A stretch of 64,000 bases of DNA from Alphaproteobacteria bacterium. Its GTDB lineage: Bacteria > Pseudomonadota > Alphaproteobacteria > RF32 > CAG-239. The notes under the pieces were generated by a model. It was given only the letters and a program-made list of their open reading frames with translations. It was not told where the DNA came from and made no database searches. The stretch covers positions 54,006-118,005 of the forward strand of contig JAQWBS010000004.1 in assembly GCA_028706255.1 (NCBI GenBank), read 5' to 3'. Positions within the stretch are counted from its first letter, which is position 1, and each line of letters opens with the position of its first letter. Below, in pieces: positions 8,329 to 17,915 of the stretch. Both the position numbers and the translations under genes were made by a program.

Positions 8329-9411
8329 ATGTGTGTTTTGACAAGACCAATTTTAGAAATTAATTTAGATAAATTAGTTGAAAATTATAAATATTTAAAA
8401 GAAATCAAGAGTTTTGGTGCTGTTTCGGCGGCAGTGATTAAAGATGATGCTTATAGCTTAGGAGCGGATAAGGTTGCTCAAAGTCTATATGAAAAAGCAG
8501 ATTGCAGAGATTTCTTTGTTGCTCACGCATTGGAAGCGGAGAAAGTTCGTCCTGTTGTCGGAGATTCTAAAATTTATGTTTTGCAAGGGGTTGGTGAAGA
8601 TAGTTTAGAGGTTTTTCAACGTTTAAATCTTATTCCGGTGATTAATTCTTGGGAGCAATATCTTTTTTGGAAAGCACATAAATTTGGTGAGCTAAAACCC
8701 GTGTTACATGTTGAGACGGGGCTTAATCGTTTAGGGTGTCGTTTGTGTGATGTTGAAAAATTAAGTGAAGCGGAAAGAGGAAGTTTTTCGTTTGTGATGT
8801 CGCATTTAGCCTGTGCTGATGCTGTTGGGCATTTTATGAATGAAAAACAACTTAAAGCTTTTCAAGAAATTAAGGCAAAATATTTTCCACAAACCCCAGC
8901 CTCTCTTTCTGCCTCTGACGGAGTCTTCCTTGGAAAAGACTATACGTTTGATATGGTGCGTTTAGGGGCAGCAGTTTATGGCATTAATACCGCTCCTTGG
9001 CATGAAAAGACGTTGCAAAATGTGATTACAATTAAAGCACCTGTTCTGGCAGTGTCAACGCTCAAGGAAGGGGATTATGTTGGGTATGGAGCAACTTATA
9101 AAGCAGTAGCAGAGCGAAAACTAGCGGTTGTTTCCATTGGTTATGGAGATGGAATGTTTCGCTCTTTGTCAAATGTTGGAAAAGTTTTTTTCAATAAAGT
9201 TCCCGCAGACATCATTGGCAGAATATCTATGGATAATGTGATTTGTGATGTGACATCTGTGCCAGAAGTTAATGTTGGAGATTTAGCAACGATTGTTGGT
9301 GATTTTTACACGGTTGATGAGATGGGAGCTGATGCGCAAACAATTGGCTATGAAATTCTTTCTCGTTTTGGCAAAAACACGCGTTTCATTAGAAAATATA
9401 TTGAATCCTAA
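8329..9411 (+). CDS. alr: Alanine racemase
   Basis: 360 aa, PLP-dependent; interconverts L- and D-alanine for peptidoglycan. N-terminal barrel: TRPILEINLDKLVENY, PLP lysine in AAVIKDDAYSLG (the usual form is AVVKANAYGHG, so the flank is diverged but Lys is kept). LHVETGLNRLG, MVRLGAAVYG and the second catalytic Tyr in VGYGATYKA are present, and VSIGYGDG and RISMDNVICDV mark the C-terminal domain. Start at ATG 8329 by default; an AGGA lies 14 nt upstream, further than ideal. Confidence 0.93.
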   Translation: MCVLTRPILEINLDKLVENYKYLKEIKSFGAVSAAVIKDDAYSLGADKVAQSLYEKADCRDFFVAHALEAEKVRPVVGDSKIYVLQGVGEDSLEVFQRLNLIPVINSWEQYLFWKAHKFGELKPVLHVETGLNRLGCRLCDVEKLSEAERGSFSFVMSHLACADAVGHFMNEKQLKAFQEIKAKYFPQTPASLSASDGVFLGKDYTFDMVRLGAAVYGINTAPWHEKTLQNVITIKAPVLAVSTLKEGDYVGYGATYKAVAERKLAVVSIGYGDGMFRSLSNVGKVFFNKVPADIIGRISMDNVICDVTSVPEVNVGDLATIVGDFYTVDEMGADAQTIGYEILSRFGKNTRFIRKYIES

Positions 9412-9486
9412 AGTTTTTTATTGCATTTTTTTCCATTTTTTGTCAAAATTGTAGGGTTGGAAAAAGTTTTGGTGAAGGTGAAAAAG

Positions 9487-11550
9487 ATGAGTGAAACGAT
9501 TAAGTCTTCCTATTTAGAATCTCAAAATCTTGAAGGTGATATAAAGAACACGGCAAACGCCCTTTTTGGTAATTTTAGTCGTGAAGAAACTTTTATGGCA
9601 CAAACGGAAATTGATAAGCATAATTTGGAATTTATTGCTCAAGCTCATCAGTCAAACGAAATTGATAAAGATAGCAAGGAATTTTTGGAAAATCTTTATG
9701 CTGACACCATGTTTAAATATGGTCAGGTTTATAAGGCTTTACGTAAATGTTTGGGAAATCCTGAAGCAATTCGTTTTAAAAACCTTAAAACCGGTGAAGT
9801 TTTTGAGGACCTTAAATCAAGTCATCACAAAAACTATGATAACAGAAGATTAGTTACCCCGAGTACGTCTGTGCAGATTGTTTTCAAAGATAAATATGGA
9901 AACGACTTATATTTAGACTTGCCAGGGATTAAAGATATTAAGCGAGCTGTTGAAAAAGTCAAAATAGGTGGAAAATATCACACGGCTTATGAACTTGATA
10001 AAAGGCAAACACGCATTAAGCATATTCCTCACCAAAGCGAATTTGTTGAAGAAATTAATCAGTTTATTCATGAACTCTCTAAAGATAAAAAATATCAAAA
10101 AGGGTTGATTGCTCTTCAGTCAAGATATCTTAAGGCGTTTAACTATTATGTTAAGGAACTTAAGAACTATAAGCTTACAGATAAGGCAAAAAGTTTGCTT
10201 TTGAAAAAACAACTTTATAAGGCAGAAGAAAAATTTAGAGACCACAATCTTTTAGGTGCTTTGGGTGACATTCACGCGGTGGCAATGCAAATTAGGAAAA
10301 AAGATGCCAAAATGACAGGCTTTTTCAATGAAAAAACACTTTTTTCAAGATATTTGCTTGAATTGGAAAATGTTGTTGCTGGGGATAGTGTGCGTGATTT
10401 CAAAAAAAATAAAGACTATCAAAGCTTTTTGAATATCTATCATAAAGCCTTAGGAGATGATAAAGATTATATTGATGATATGGCAAAAATTTCTAAACCT
10501 TATCAGCGTTTGAACGATATTTATCGTTGCTCAATCACAACAAAATATTATGATAATATTGCTAACCTCAAGACTGTTTTGACCAAGGAAATGTCAGTTG
10601 TTTCTGAAGATGATAAGTTTTATGGAAATAATAATCCTAAGCATGAGAAGTTTAAAAATAGCAAAGGGTATCGAGATGATAAACTTGTTTTCGATATGCA
10701 GGGATTTCCGCTTGAAGTTCAGCTTAAAATTGGCATTTTGAGTAGTGTTGACTATGAAACACATAGAATTTATGAAGAAAAAAGAGCTTTAGAGGAAGAG
10801 TTAAGAGATTGTTATGACCATGAAGAAGTTGCTAAGCTCAATATGGAAATTCAGAAAAAAGATATGGAAGTTAGAAGCACTTACGTTAAAATTGCTGAGA
10901 AATATAATCGTAAGGTTATGGAAACAGCAGCAGAGATGGAGCTTGACTTGTTCAAGGCTGAGTGGGAAAAGAGAGATGATGAAACGCCAAAGCTTAATAT
11001 TGAAGCGCTTCGTGGCTTTTTGAAAGCCAGAGATGATGATTATAGCAATCTTCTCAAAGGGAAAAAGAAATATGCTCAAGTGGCAGAATTTTTAGAAGAT
11101 AATCTTTTGGTCAGTCCATTTAAAACTTTGGTGCTTGAAGATGAGATTGTGAATATCGCCGAGATGAAATATGGTGACTTAGATGAGTGTGAGCATGAGA
11201 AAATTAATGCGAATTCAGATTATCCAGTCATTCCGAACATGAAGTCTTTTGCTGAAAGATATTTAAGTAATATTGAACGTGCTTACATTGGCACAATTGA
11301 TGGTAAAGTCAAAGAGTCCATTTTTGAAGATTATAAAAAAGCGGAAGCTGAAAGAATAAAAAGCCAAAATAATGTGAAAAAACATGGTAGCTTTCTCTAT
11401 TCAAGAAGATTAAGTCAAAATGATATTGCTGACATCAATCGTCGAGAGAGAGAATATCTGAAAGAGACAGGCAAAAAAGATGTGGAAAATAACGTAGAAG
11501 GTGTTAAGATAAATCCAAAAGTTGTTCCTCTTAAGACGAAGGATAGATAA
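9487..11550 (+). CDS. Large protein with RelA/SpoT-like nucleotidyltransferase core
   Basis: 687 aa from the ATG at 9487 (a GAAGGTG site precedes it; the longer track start at 9421 adds an unlikely leader). The protein is very Lys/Glu-rich, helical, with no signal peptide or membrane segment. Residues 339-430 carry the order of motifs seen in RelA/SpoT-type synthetase domains: LNDIYRC (342-348), a spacer, KGYRD (393-397), LEVQLKI (409-415) and THRIYEEKR (425-433). The 340 residues before and 250 after match nothing I recognise. Its stop is 1 nt before the Sel1 gene's ATG, so they are co-transcribed. A ppGpp-like activity is inference only; toxin, effector or house-keeping roles remain open. 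Confidence 0.75.
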   Translation: MSETIKSSYLESQNLEGDIKNTANALFGNFSREETFMAQTEIDKHNLEFIAQAHQSNEIDKDSKEFLENLYADTMFKYGQVYKALRKCLGNPEAIRFKNLKTGEVFEDLKSSHHKNYDNRRLVTPSTSVQIVFKDKYGNDLYLDLPGIKDIKRAVEKVKIGGKYHTAYELDKRQTRIKHIPHQSEFVEEINQFIHELSKDKKYQKGLIALQSRYLKAFNYYVKELKNYKLTDKAKSLLLKKQLYKAEEKFRDHNLLGALGDIHAVAMQIRKKDAKMTGFFNEKTLFSRYLLELENVVAGDSVRDFKKNKDYQSFLNIYHKALGDDKDYIDDMAKISKPYQRLNDIYRCSITTKYYDNIANLKTVLTKEMSVVSEDDKFYGNNNPKHEKFKNSKGYRDDKLVFDMQGFPLEVQLKIGILSSVDYETHRIYEEKRALEEELRDCYDHEEVAKLNMEIQKKDMEVRSTYVKIAEKYNRKVMETAAEMELDLFKAEWEKRDDETPKLNIEALRGFLKARDDDYSNLLKGKKKYAQVAEFLEDNLLVSPFKTLVLEDEIVNIAEMKYGDLDECEHEKINANSDYPVIPNMKSFAERYLSNIERAYIGTIDGKVKESIFEDYKKAEAERIKSQNNVKKHGSFLYSRRLSQNDIADINRREREYLKETGKKDVENNVEGVKINPKVVPLKTKDR

Positions 11551-11551
11551 A

Positions 11552-12703
11552 ATGTATGGATTGCTGTTAGCCTTATTTCTCACCTCTTTTCCTATGATTT
11601 CTTACGCCCAAATCGCACATAATGATGCGAGTGATGATGCTAGTCAGGAAATTGTTTCTTCCCTTCTCGGAGATGAACCTCAGGAAAATGAAGAACCTGT
11701 AAAAAAATCTAAGACTGTTGAAGAGGCAAAAGATAGCCGTGGCATTTTTTCTTTCATGAATTTTTCTTTTGGAGATAAAAAGAAAGAAAAAACAGCAACA
11801 GAAAATGCAGAAGCTCTTGTTGAAATACAAAAATCTGCTGAAGCTGGTGATGTTGATTCTCAAATCACACTCGGATATCTCTATCTTTATGGTGATGGTA
11901 AGGTTAAGCCCGATTATCAAAAATCTTTTCATTATTATTCAATGGCAGCCGCACAAAATGATAAGGTTGGCATCAATAATTTAGGCATTTTATATTATAG
12001 TGGGATTGGGGTGGAGAAAGACACGCTTAAAGCATCAGAGCAATTTGAAAAAGCTGCAAAGTTGGGAAATAGTGAGGCTGCTGTGAATTTGGCTTTCATT
12101 TACTTGACGGGAAGTTCTAAAGTCGCAAAAAATTCACAATATGCCATGGAGCTATTTGAGCAAGCCGCAACCGCAGGAAATAATACGGCAAAGTTTATGA
12201 CTGGTTACGCTTATTATCGTGGGTTTATTTTTGATAAAGATTTAAGAAAAGCTTTTGAATTGATGAAACAGGCGGCAACATCACAATATGATGATGCAGA
12301 GTATATTCTTGCTAGAATGTATTTGCAAGGTGAGGGTACAACCAAAAACTATGGTCAAGCAGTCAAATATTATACCCTTGCAGCCAACCAAGGTAATGTG
12401 AATGCGATGACCGAATTAGGTGATATTTTGGTTGCTGGAACAATTTATAATAAAAATTTATATAAGGCTCATATCTTGTTCAACGTGGCGGCTGTTCGTG
12501 GCGCAGAGAAGGCGGCTCAGAAACGAGACCTCTTGGAAACAGCTTTGAAAATTGAAGAGTTTCTGCAAGCTCAAGCCGAGGCTGAGGCTTATGTTGAAAA
12601 GCCTTCAGAAATCACAACTTATATTCAACAAACCTTCGGTTCTAACATTCGAGGTTACATTGATGAAGCAATGCCTGTAAATAATTATCAAATTAGAAAA
12701 TAA
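11552..12703 (+). CDS. Secreted Sel1-repeat protein
   Basis: 383 aa from the ATG at 11552; AAGGA precedes it and the first 19 residues (MYGLLLALFLTSFPMISYA) make a good signal peptide. After a charged linker (residues 20-90) come about six Sel1-like repeats of 36 residues (for example SQITLGYLYLYGDGKVKPDY, then GINNLGILYYSGIGVEKD and ILARMYLQGEGTTKNYGQA), ending around residue 330. Sel1 repeats form alpha-solenoids that bind other proteins. Predicted periplasmic. It follows the RelA/SpoT-like gene by 1 nt; the pairing suggests shared expression but no specific function. Confidence 0.88.
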   Translation: MYGLLLALFLTSFPMISYAQIAHNDASDDASQEIVSSLLGDEPQENEEPVKKSKTVEEAKDSRGIFSFMNFSFGDKKKEKTATENAEALVEIQKSAEAGDVDSQITLGYLYLYGDGKVKPDYQKSFHYYSMAAAQNDKVGINNLGILYYSGIGVEKDTLKASEQFEKAAKLGNSEAAVNLAFIYLTGSSKVAKNSQYAMELFEQAATAGNNTAKFMTGYAYYRGFIFDKDLRKAFELMKQAATSQYDDAEYILARMYLQGEGTTKNYGQAVKYYTLAANQGNVNAMTELGDILVAGTIYNKNLYKAHILFNVAAVRGAEKAAQKRDLLETALKIEEFLQAQAEAEAYVEKPSEITTYIQQTFGSNIRGYIDEAMPVNNYQIRK

Positions 12704-12894
12704 AGGGCTAATTGCAAGATTTTACTTGTTTTATATTTAAATATAACTAATATTATAGCTGAAACAAACTTTGTGATATTAAGAGTTATGATTCTGTGAC
12801 CATTGATTTTATTCTGGTTTTTTGGATAAATAATTTTTGCGGCATAGGTTTGCTTATTTTTGTATTAACCTGTTTATTTATAAGGAATAAGATT

Positions 12895-13098
12895 ATGGCA
12901 ACAGGAACAGTTAAATGGTTTAACAACAAAAAAGGTTTTGGTTTTATTCAGCCTGATGATGGTGGTGCTGACGTATTCGTACACATCTCTGCCGTTCAAA
13001 AAGCAGGTTTGAGAACTTTATATGAAAATGACAAAATTTCTTATGAATTGATTTCAGAAAAAGGCAAAACTTCTGCTGGTAACTTGAAAAAAGCTTAA
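12895..13098 (+). CDS. Cold-shock protein (CspA family)
   Basis: 67 aa, single OB-fold nucleic-acid chaperone. MATGTVKWFNNKKGFGFI contains RNP1 (KGFGFI) and DVFVHI is RNP2. The start is the ATG at 12895 with AAGGAA upstream; the track's 12796 start adds a spurious hydrophobic leader. About 190 bp separate it from the previous gene, long enough for the structured leader typical of csp mRNAs, and a strong terminator follows. Cannot tell which csp paralogue. Confidence 0.95.
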   Translation: MATGTVKWFNNKKGFGFIQPDDGGADVFVHISAVQKAGLRTLYENDKISYELISEKGKTSAGNLKKA

Positions 13099-13115
13099 GT
13101 TTTTTAAGATTTATA

Positions 13116-13143
13116 AAAAGCCTCCAATCTTGGGGGCTTTTTT
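13116..13143 (+). terminator. csp terminator
   Basis: AAAAGCCTCC pairs with GGGGGCTTTT across a 6-nt loop, followed by T's; 17 bp after the csp stop. Confidence 0.9.
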
Positions 13144-13144
13144 G

Positions 13145-13471
13145 ATGTTTAAAATTATTTTTTTGTTGATTCTGTCTATTTTATCAAGTAGAATAGTATT
13201 CTATTTTAAATTATTAGTATTTATTCTAATCCTAAAAGCTATGAAACTTTATGAAACACAAAGATCTTATGAAAAAGTGAACAGAGAAAGACGGCGGTTA
13301 AAAAGGATTAAACTTTTTTTGAAGTTGTTTTTTTCGCTTCTGTTGTTGGTATGTTGTGGCTTCTTTTGCCTCAATCTTTTGACCAAGCTTGAATTTTTCT
13401 GCTCTATTGGAATAATTCTTTTGGCTTGGAAACTATGTTTCTTTTTTAGAATTTATAATTTAAAAAGTTAA
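13145..13471 (+). CDS. Small membrane protein, hypothetical
   Basis: Up to 108 aa from the ATG at 13145, which lies immediately after the csp terminator and has no ribosome site; the track's 13130 start lies inside the terminator hairpin. Two hydrophobic stretches near residues 2-32 and two more at 60-80 and 85-100 flank a basic segment (NRERRRLKRIK). A later start at ATG 13241 (MKLYETQRS) is possible. No family recognised. The stop is 3 nt before the next gene, supporting co-expression. Confidence 0.45.
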   Translation: MFKIIFLLILSILSSRIVFYFKLLVFILILKAMKLYETQRSYEKVNRERRRLKRIKLFLKLFFSLLLLVCCGFFCLNLLTKLEFFCSIGIILLAWKLCFFFRIYNLKS

Positions 13472-13474
13472 AAT

Positions 13475-14014
13475 ATGGAAAGTGATAGTGGAGGTGGTGG
13501 GAGCTACACCAGTAAAGAAAGTTATGAAAGTTACGATACGCCTGAAAGCAACGAAATGACAAAAAGATTCTTTGCAATGAGAAGTGCTTATCGAGCAAGT
13601 GGTGTTATTGGGAACTTTGTTCTGTTTGTTATTGCTGGTCTTCTTAGTTATTTACTGATAATGACAGTGATTAATGGGATAAGTGTTGAAAAGGTTGCGA
13701 CAATCACGGTGGCAAAAGTTTTTCAAAATGAACAACTTCTTTTGAGCACTAAAGGGGAGGCTTATATCGTTTCTTCTCTGTATGTTCAAAGTGAAAGCGG
13801 ACGTGAGTTCGTTAAAAAGAATGATGTTGTTCAACTTGTAAAGGCTAACGGATCTTTAGATCTTTACACTTCAAGAGTGGCTTTTGATAAGATTGAAGAA
13901 GGATATCAGCCTTCATGGGGAACATATGTTATAATTTTTGTTTTGGTCATGTGCTGTTTAATTTGCTTGTTAAGGATTCTTGCTGGACCTGAGCCAGATA
14001 ACTTTATCGATTGA
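13475..14014 (+). CDS. Two-TM hypothetical protein
   Basis: 179 aa. A Ser/Gly/Glu-rich N-terminus (MESDSGGGGSYTSKESYES) precedes a membrane helix at about 47-68 (VLFVIAGLLSYLLIMTVING); a soluble loop of about 75 residues follows, with a second helix at about 148-167. The loop (ITVAKVFQNEQLLLSTKGEAYIVSS...) resembles a small beta-rich domain but is not recognised. No clear ribosome site; it may be translated by coupling to the gene ending 3 nt earlier. A strong terminator follows. Confidence 0.65.
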   Translation: MESDSGGGGSYTSKESYESYDTPESNEMTKRFFAMRSAYRASGVIGNFVLFVIAGLLSYLLIMTVINGISVEKVATITVAKVFQNEQLLLSTKGEAYIVSSLYVQSESGREFVKKNDVVQLVKANGSLDLYTSRVAFDKIEEGYQPSWGTYVIIFVLVMCCLICLLRILAGPEPDNFID

Positions 14015-14035
14015 TGTAATTAATATCGTAATATA

Positions 14036-14066
14036 AAAAGGGTGGAATTTAATTCCACCTTTTTTT
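14036..14066 (+). terminator. Terminator after 13475 gene
   Basis: AAAGGTGGAATT/AATTCCACCTTT stem with a T7 tract. The same GGAATTTAATTCC core recurs in the terminator at 14568. Confidence 0.88.
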
Positions 14067-14133
14067 ATTGAATTTAGTCTAAAAATTGTATATAATTAAA
14101 TTCTAAACAAACAATTAATACATATATATAATT

Positions 14134-14511
14134 ATGAAAAAAATATTATTTTTATTGAGCATAATCTTACTGGTCATGTCCTCTTGTTTGAGTGAATACA
14201 AAATAGAAACAGAAGGTAAGATTGAGAATGAACGCATTTGCTATTACTCTGTTCCACACAGAAGAGATTATTTTGCGACCATTCGTGGAAAAGAATATCA
14301 GCTTGTTTCAAATATAATCTATCCATCTTCAAAAAAATGCCAAAAAGGAGATTGGGTTAAAGTCCTAAAAAAGGGCGAGAATAGATTTGTTTTGGGAAAA
14401 ATTGATATTTCTGATGCAGAAATAATTGGGAAGTATCAAGAATCTCAGGCTATTGGAGCTGTTGCTCTTTTGGCTGTGTGTTTTCTCATTTTATTTGTAT
14501 TAAGAAAATAA
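14134..14511 (+). CDS. Lipoprotein with C-terminal membrane helix
   Basis: 125 aa. An N-terminal signal peptide ends in a lipobox (LLVMSSC, Cys18), so the protein is probably lipidated. A small soluble domain follows (cysteines at about 32 and 71; KGDWVKVLKKGENRFVLGKI looks like a short beta fold). Residues about 107-123 (IGAVALLAVCFLILFVL) form a second membrane helix. Unknown family. It stands alone between two terminators. Confidence 0.72.
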   Translation: MKKILFLLSIILLVMSSCLSEYKIETEGKIENERICYYSVPHRRDYFATIRGKEYQLVSNIIYPSSKKCQKGDWVKVLKKGENRFVLGKIDISDAEIIGKYQESQAIGAVALLAVCFLILFVLRK

Positions 14512-14565
14512 TGATTAAAAAAAGAATTCAGAGTTTTCTTTATATTCTTTTTTGAAGTTTGATAA

Positions 14566-14596
14566 AGAAGGTTGGAATTTAATTCCAACCTTCTTT
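14566..14596. terminator. Bidirectional terminator between lipoprotein gene and thrS
   Basis: GAAGGTTGGAATT/AATTCCAACCTTC is a near-perfect inverted repeat with T-rich flanks on both strands; it serves the converging genes. Confidence 0.85.
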
Positions 14597-14636
14597 TAGT
14601 TTATGGCTTAAATGCTCTCACAATAAATACTTCTTG

Positions 14637-16556
14637 TTATGCGTGAGGCATTTTTGCTTCTTTCTCTGTCATACTCAAGAAATCTGCAAGGCTCATCACT
14701 TCTTGTTTTTCAGAACCGATGCGACGGATTGTCACCGTTCTTTCCTCTTTTTCTTTGCCACCAACAACCACAATGATTGGTGTTTTTGTCACAGAGTGTT
14801 CACGAACTTTATAGCTGATTTTTTCGTTTCTCAAATCGGTAGAAACTTTAATCTTACGTTTTTTAAGTTCTTCAGCCACTTCTTTTGCATAGTCATCAAA
14901 CTCACTCACAACAGGAGCAACCACAACTTGCTCAGGAGCAAGCCAAAGTGGAAGTTTGCCGGCGTGATGTTCAATCAAAATGCCTAAGAAACGTTCAATT
15001 GAACCGAACAAAGCACGGTGCAACATCACAGGGCGATGTTTTTCACCATCTTCACCAATATATGAAATGTCGAAGCGTTCAGGCAAGTTCATATCCACTT
15101 GAACCGTTCCGCATTGCCATTCACGACCAATTGCATCTCTCAAGATGAACTCTAATTTTGGACCATAGAAAGCACCTTCGCCTTCATTGATTTCAAACTC
15201 AAAGCCATGATTTGTCAAAGCATTTGCTAAAGCTTTTTCAGAAATATCCCAAACTTCGTCAGAACCAATGCGTTTTTCTGGACGAGTTGAGAGATAAATT
15301 TTAACTTCTTCAAAGCCAAAGTCTTTATAAATGTCGAGAATGAGCTTCAAAGTTGTGATGCTTTCTTCTTCCAACTGTTCTAGGGTGCAGAAGATGTGCG
15401 CATCATCTTGCGTAAATTCACGAACACGCATCAAGCCCATCAAAGCGCCACTTGCTTCATAGCGGTTGACTTTTCCGAATTCAGCTAATTTCAAAGGCAG
15501 GTCACGGTAAGACTTAATGCCTTGCTTGTAAACCAAAAGACCACCAGGGCAGTTCATTGGCTTAATGCAGAACATTTTGCCATCTTCTGTTGCACCAGAA
15601 TAGTTATGTTCGCCATATTTTTCCCAGTGACCAGAAGTTTCCCAAAGCACTCTATCCATCACACGAGGCGTTTCAATTTCAAGATAGTCATTTTGCTCTT
15701 GACGATTACGCATATATTCAATGAGGCGACGATAGATTCTAAAGCCTTTATCGTGCCAGAAAACTGCACCAGGAGCATATTCAGGTTCAAAGTGGAACAA
15801 GTCCATTTCACGACCCAATTTGCGGTGGTCACGTTTTGCAGCTTCTTCAAGCATTGTTAAATAAGCTTTTAAATCTTTTTTGTCTGCCCAAGCAGTTGCA
15901 TAAATGCGTTGCAACATTTCATTTTCTGAATTGCCACGCCAATAAGCGCCAGCAACTTTCATCAATTTGAAAGCATCGCCGATTTTTCCTGTGCTTGGAA
16001 TGTGAGGTCCACGGCAAAGGTCTGTGAAATCGCCTTGTTTGTAAAGACTAATCACTTCACTTTCAGGCAAATCTGAAATAATTTCAGCCTTATAGTTTTC
16101 ACCAATAGACTTGAAATATTCAATTGCTTTATTTCTTTCCCAAACCATTCTTTCAACAGGAATGTCTTGTTTCACCAACTCGTGCATTTTTGCTTCAATC
16201 TTGCCAAGCTCTTCTTCTTTGAAAGGTTCTTTTCTTGAAAAGTCATAATAGAATCCGTTTTCAATAACAGGTCCAATTGTAACTTGAACATCTGGCCAGA
16301 GCTGTTTAACGGCTTGAGCCATCAAGTGAGAACAAGAGTGGCGAATTAAATCAAGACCTTCTTTGTCTTTTGCGGTGATAACGGTTACGGTTGCGTCGGT
16401 GGTGATTGTTGTGCCTAAATCTTGTAATTTATTATTCACTTTAACCGCAAGCGCTGCTTTTGCAAGGCCTGCACTGATGTGAGAGGTAATGTCGAAGCCG
16501 TTTACTTCGCCACTGAACTGCATCACATCACCACTCGGTAATTTTATTGCAACCAT
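14637..16556 (-). CDS. thrS: Threonyl-tRNA synthetase
   Basis: 639 aa, full length. Charges tRNA-Thr. Order seen: TGS domain (1-60), editing domain with the HSCSH motif (73-77) plus the Cys-containing DLCRGPH, class II catalytic core with motif 2 around FGKVNRYEASGALMGLMRVREF and the zinc Cys in KPMNCPGG, motif 3 (LHRALFGSIERFLGILIEH), and the C-terminal anticodon-binding domain (EQVVVAPV onward). A GGAG site lies 11 nt before the ATG. Monocistronic, with terminator at its 3' end. No regulatory leader is obvious. Confidence 0.98.
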   Translation of the reverse strand: MVAIKLPSGDVMQFSGEVNGFDITSHISAGLAKAALAVKVNNKLQDLGTTITTDATVTVITAKDKEGLDLIRHSCSHLMAQAVKQLWPDVQVTIGPVIENGFYYDFSRKEPFKEEELGKIEAKMHELVKQDIPVERMVWERNKAIEYFKSIGENYKAEIISDLPESEVISLYKQGDFTDLCRGPHIPSTGKIGDAFKLMKVAGAYWRGNSENEMLQRIYATAWADKKDLKAYLTMLEEAAKRDHRKLGREMDLFHFEPEYAPGAVFWHDKGFRIYRRLIEYMRNRQEQNDYLEIETPRVMDRVLWETSGHWEKYGEHNYSGATEDGKMFCIKPMNCPGGLLVYKQGIKSYRDLPLKLAEFGKVNRYEASGALMGLMRVREFTQDDAHIFCTLEQLEEESITTLKLILDIYKDFGFEEVKIYLSTRPEKRIGSDEVWDISEKALANALTNHGFEFEINEGEGAFYGPKLEFILRDAIGREWQCGTVQVDMNLPERFDISYIGEDGEKHRPVMLHRALFGSIERFLGILIEHHAGKLPLWLAPEQVVVAPVVSEFDDYAKEVAEELKKRKIKVSTDLRNEKISYKVREHSVTKTPIIVVVGGKEKEERTVTIRRIGSEKQEVMSLADFLSMTEKEAKMPHA

Positions 16557-16663
16557 AATTAAAATTTCTCCAATATATTTTTAGTTATTAAATTTGCCTC
16601 TTTCGAGACGCCAATAAACATATAGTAATCATTTTCATAAATTCCTATATGTCTGTTTAGGGT

Positions 16664-17812
16664 TTACTTCAAAACTTCTTCGTAAACCTTAATTGTTTTA
16701 TCACACATTATTTGTTTTGTAAAATTATTCTTCACGTTTTCAATTGCTGCGGCGGAAATTTTTTCTCTTTCTTTCTTGTCCAAATTCAATGCCCAGTCAA
16801 TTGATTCTGCAAGGCTGTCTGAATTGTTGTTTTCAAAAAGCTTTCCAGTTTTGCCGTCGATGAGGTTTTCCAAAGAACCACCAATGTTTGAAGCAAGCAC
16901 AATCTTACCCATTGCCTGACCTTCAATTGCAGCGCGTCCAAAAGCTTCTGGTTCAATAGAAGTTGAAAGCACAACGTCTGAAATGGCAAGCAAGGCTGGA
17001 ATGTCAAAGCTATGTCCAATGAATTGTACAGAAGAAGTAAGGTTATATTTATTGACCATTTCTTCCAATTCGGCACGATATTTAACACGACCTTGATCAG
17101 AGCCTACAATGAGGCAATAAGTGTTTGGGGTTTTGATTTTAGAAAGAGCTTCAATCAAAAGGTGTTGACCTTTCCAACGCGTGACACGTCCAATCAAAGT
17201 GATGATTTTTTTGTCCTCAGGAATGTGGTTATCGGTAATGACTTTGATGATTCTTTCTGAAGTCACAGCTTCAGGCGAGAAGTTGTTAATGTTCACACAA
17301 CGATGAATGAGCTTAATATTTTTCGGATCAGCTTTATAGTTGCTGAGAATATGGCTTTTGATGTGTTCGGAAATAGCAATTATTTTTTCTCCGAAAGTCA
17401 TCACTTTATTATAAATTTTCTTAATTCCCCATGGTCCTAATCCATAAGTTCCGTGGAAAGTTGTCACAAAATGAACTTTGGCTCTTTTTGCAGCCCAATA
17501 AGCACTCCAAGCAGGGGCGCGCGAGCGAGCATGAACAATATTAATGCCGTTTTCTTTAATGAATTTTTCCAATTTATAAGAATTGAGATACATCTTGAAA
17601 ATGTTTTTGCTTTTAAGCGGAAGCGTGAGGTGCTTAACTTTGATTTTTTCTAAGTGATAAACCATTCTGCCACCGGCGGAAGCAACAAAGTTTTTAATGC
17701 CATGCTTTTGGAGTTCAGAAGCAATTTCTGTTGTGCCAACTTCAACGCCACCATGATCCATTTCTGGTAAAACTTGTAAAACAACAGGGTCAGTTTTCTT
17801 TTTACTATTCAT
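16664..17812 (-). CDS. Family 4 glycosyltransferase
   Basis: 382 aa, GT-B fold, retaining. N-terminal Rossmann domain (LQVLPEMDHGGVEVGTTEIA; GINIVHARSRAPAWSAYWAA) and C-terminal donor domain (IITLIGRVTRWKGQHLLIEAL, then EPEAFGRAAIEGQAMG, the E-x7-E nucleotide-sugar site). Cytosolic, acting on envelope glycans such as LPS or capsule, but donor and acceptor cannot be read from sequence. A GGA-type site precedes ATG 17812. Not part of a visible polysaccharide cluster. Confidence 0.88.
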   Translation of the reverse strand: MNSKKKTDPVVLQVLPEMDHGGVEVGTTEIASELQKHGIKNFVASAGGRMVYHLEKIKVKHLTLPLKSKNIFKMYLNSYKLEKFIKENGINIVHARSRAPAWSAYWAAKRAKVHFVTTFHGTYGLGPWGIKKIYNKVMTFGEKIIAISEHIKSHILSNYKADPKNIKLIHRCVNINNFSPEAVTSERIIKVITDNHIPEDKKIITLIGRVTRWKGQHLLIEALSKIKTPNTYCLIVGSDQGRVKYRAELEEMVNKYNLTSSVQFIGHSFDIPALLAISDVVLSTSIEPEAFGRAAIEGQAMGKIVLASNIGGSLENLIDGKTGKLFENNNSDSLAESIDWALNLDKKEREKISAAAIENVKNNFTKQIMCDKTIKVYEEVLK

Positions 17813-17915
17813 TTTTATCAGTCCATTTATAAAATTTTACGTCAACGGACTCATCATATGCTCGTTTCTTCTAAACGGCAATGAGTTTTTAATTAAAGTC
17901 ACAATAATCTTTGAG

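Noticed and set aside
13130-13144. Track start of the small membrane protein at 13130
   Set aside because: This codon is inside the csp terminator stem; the first usable ATG is 13145.
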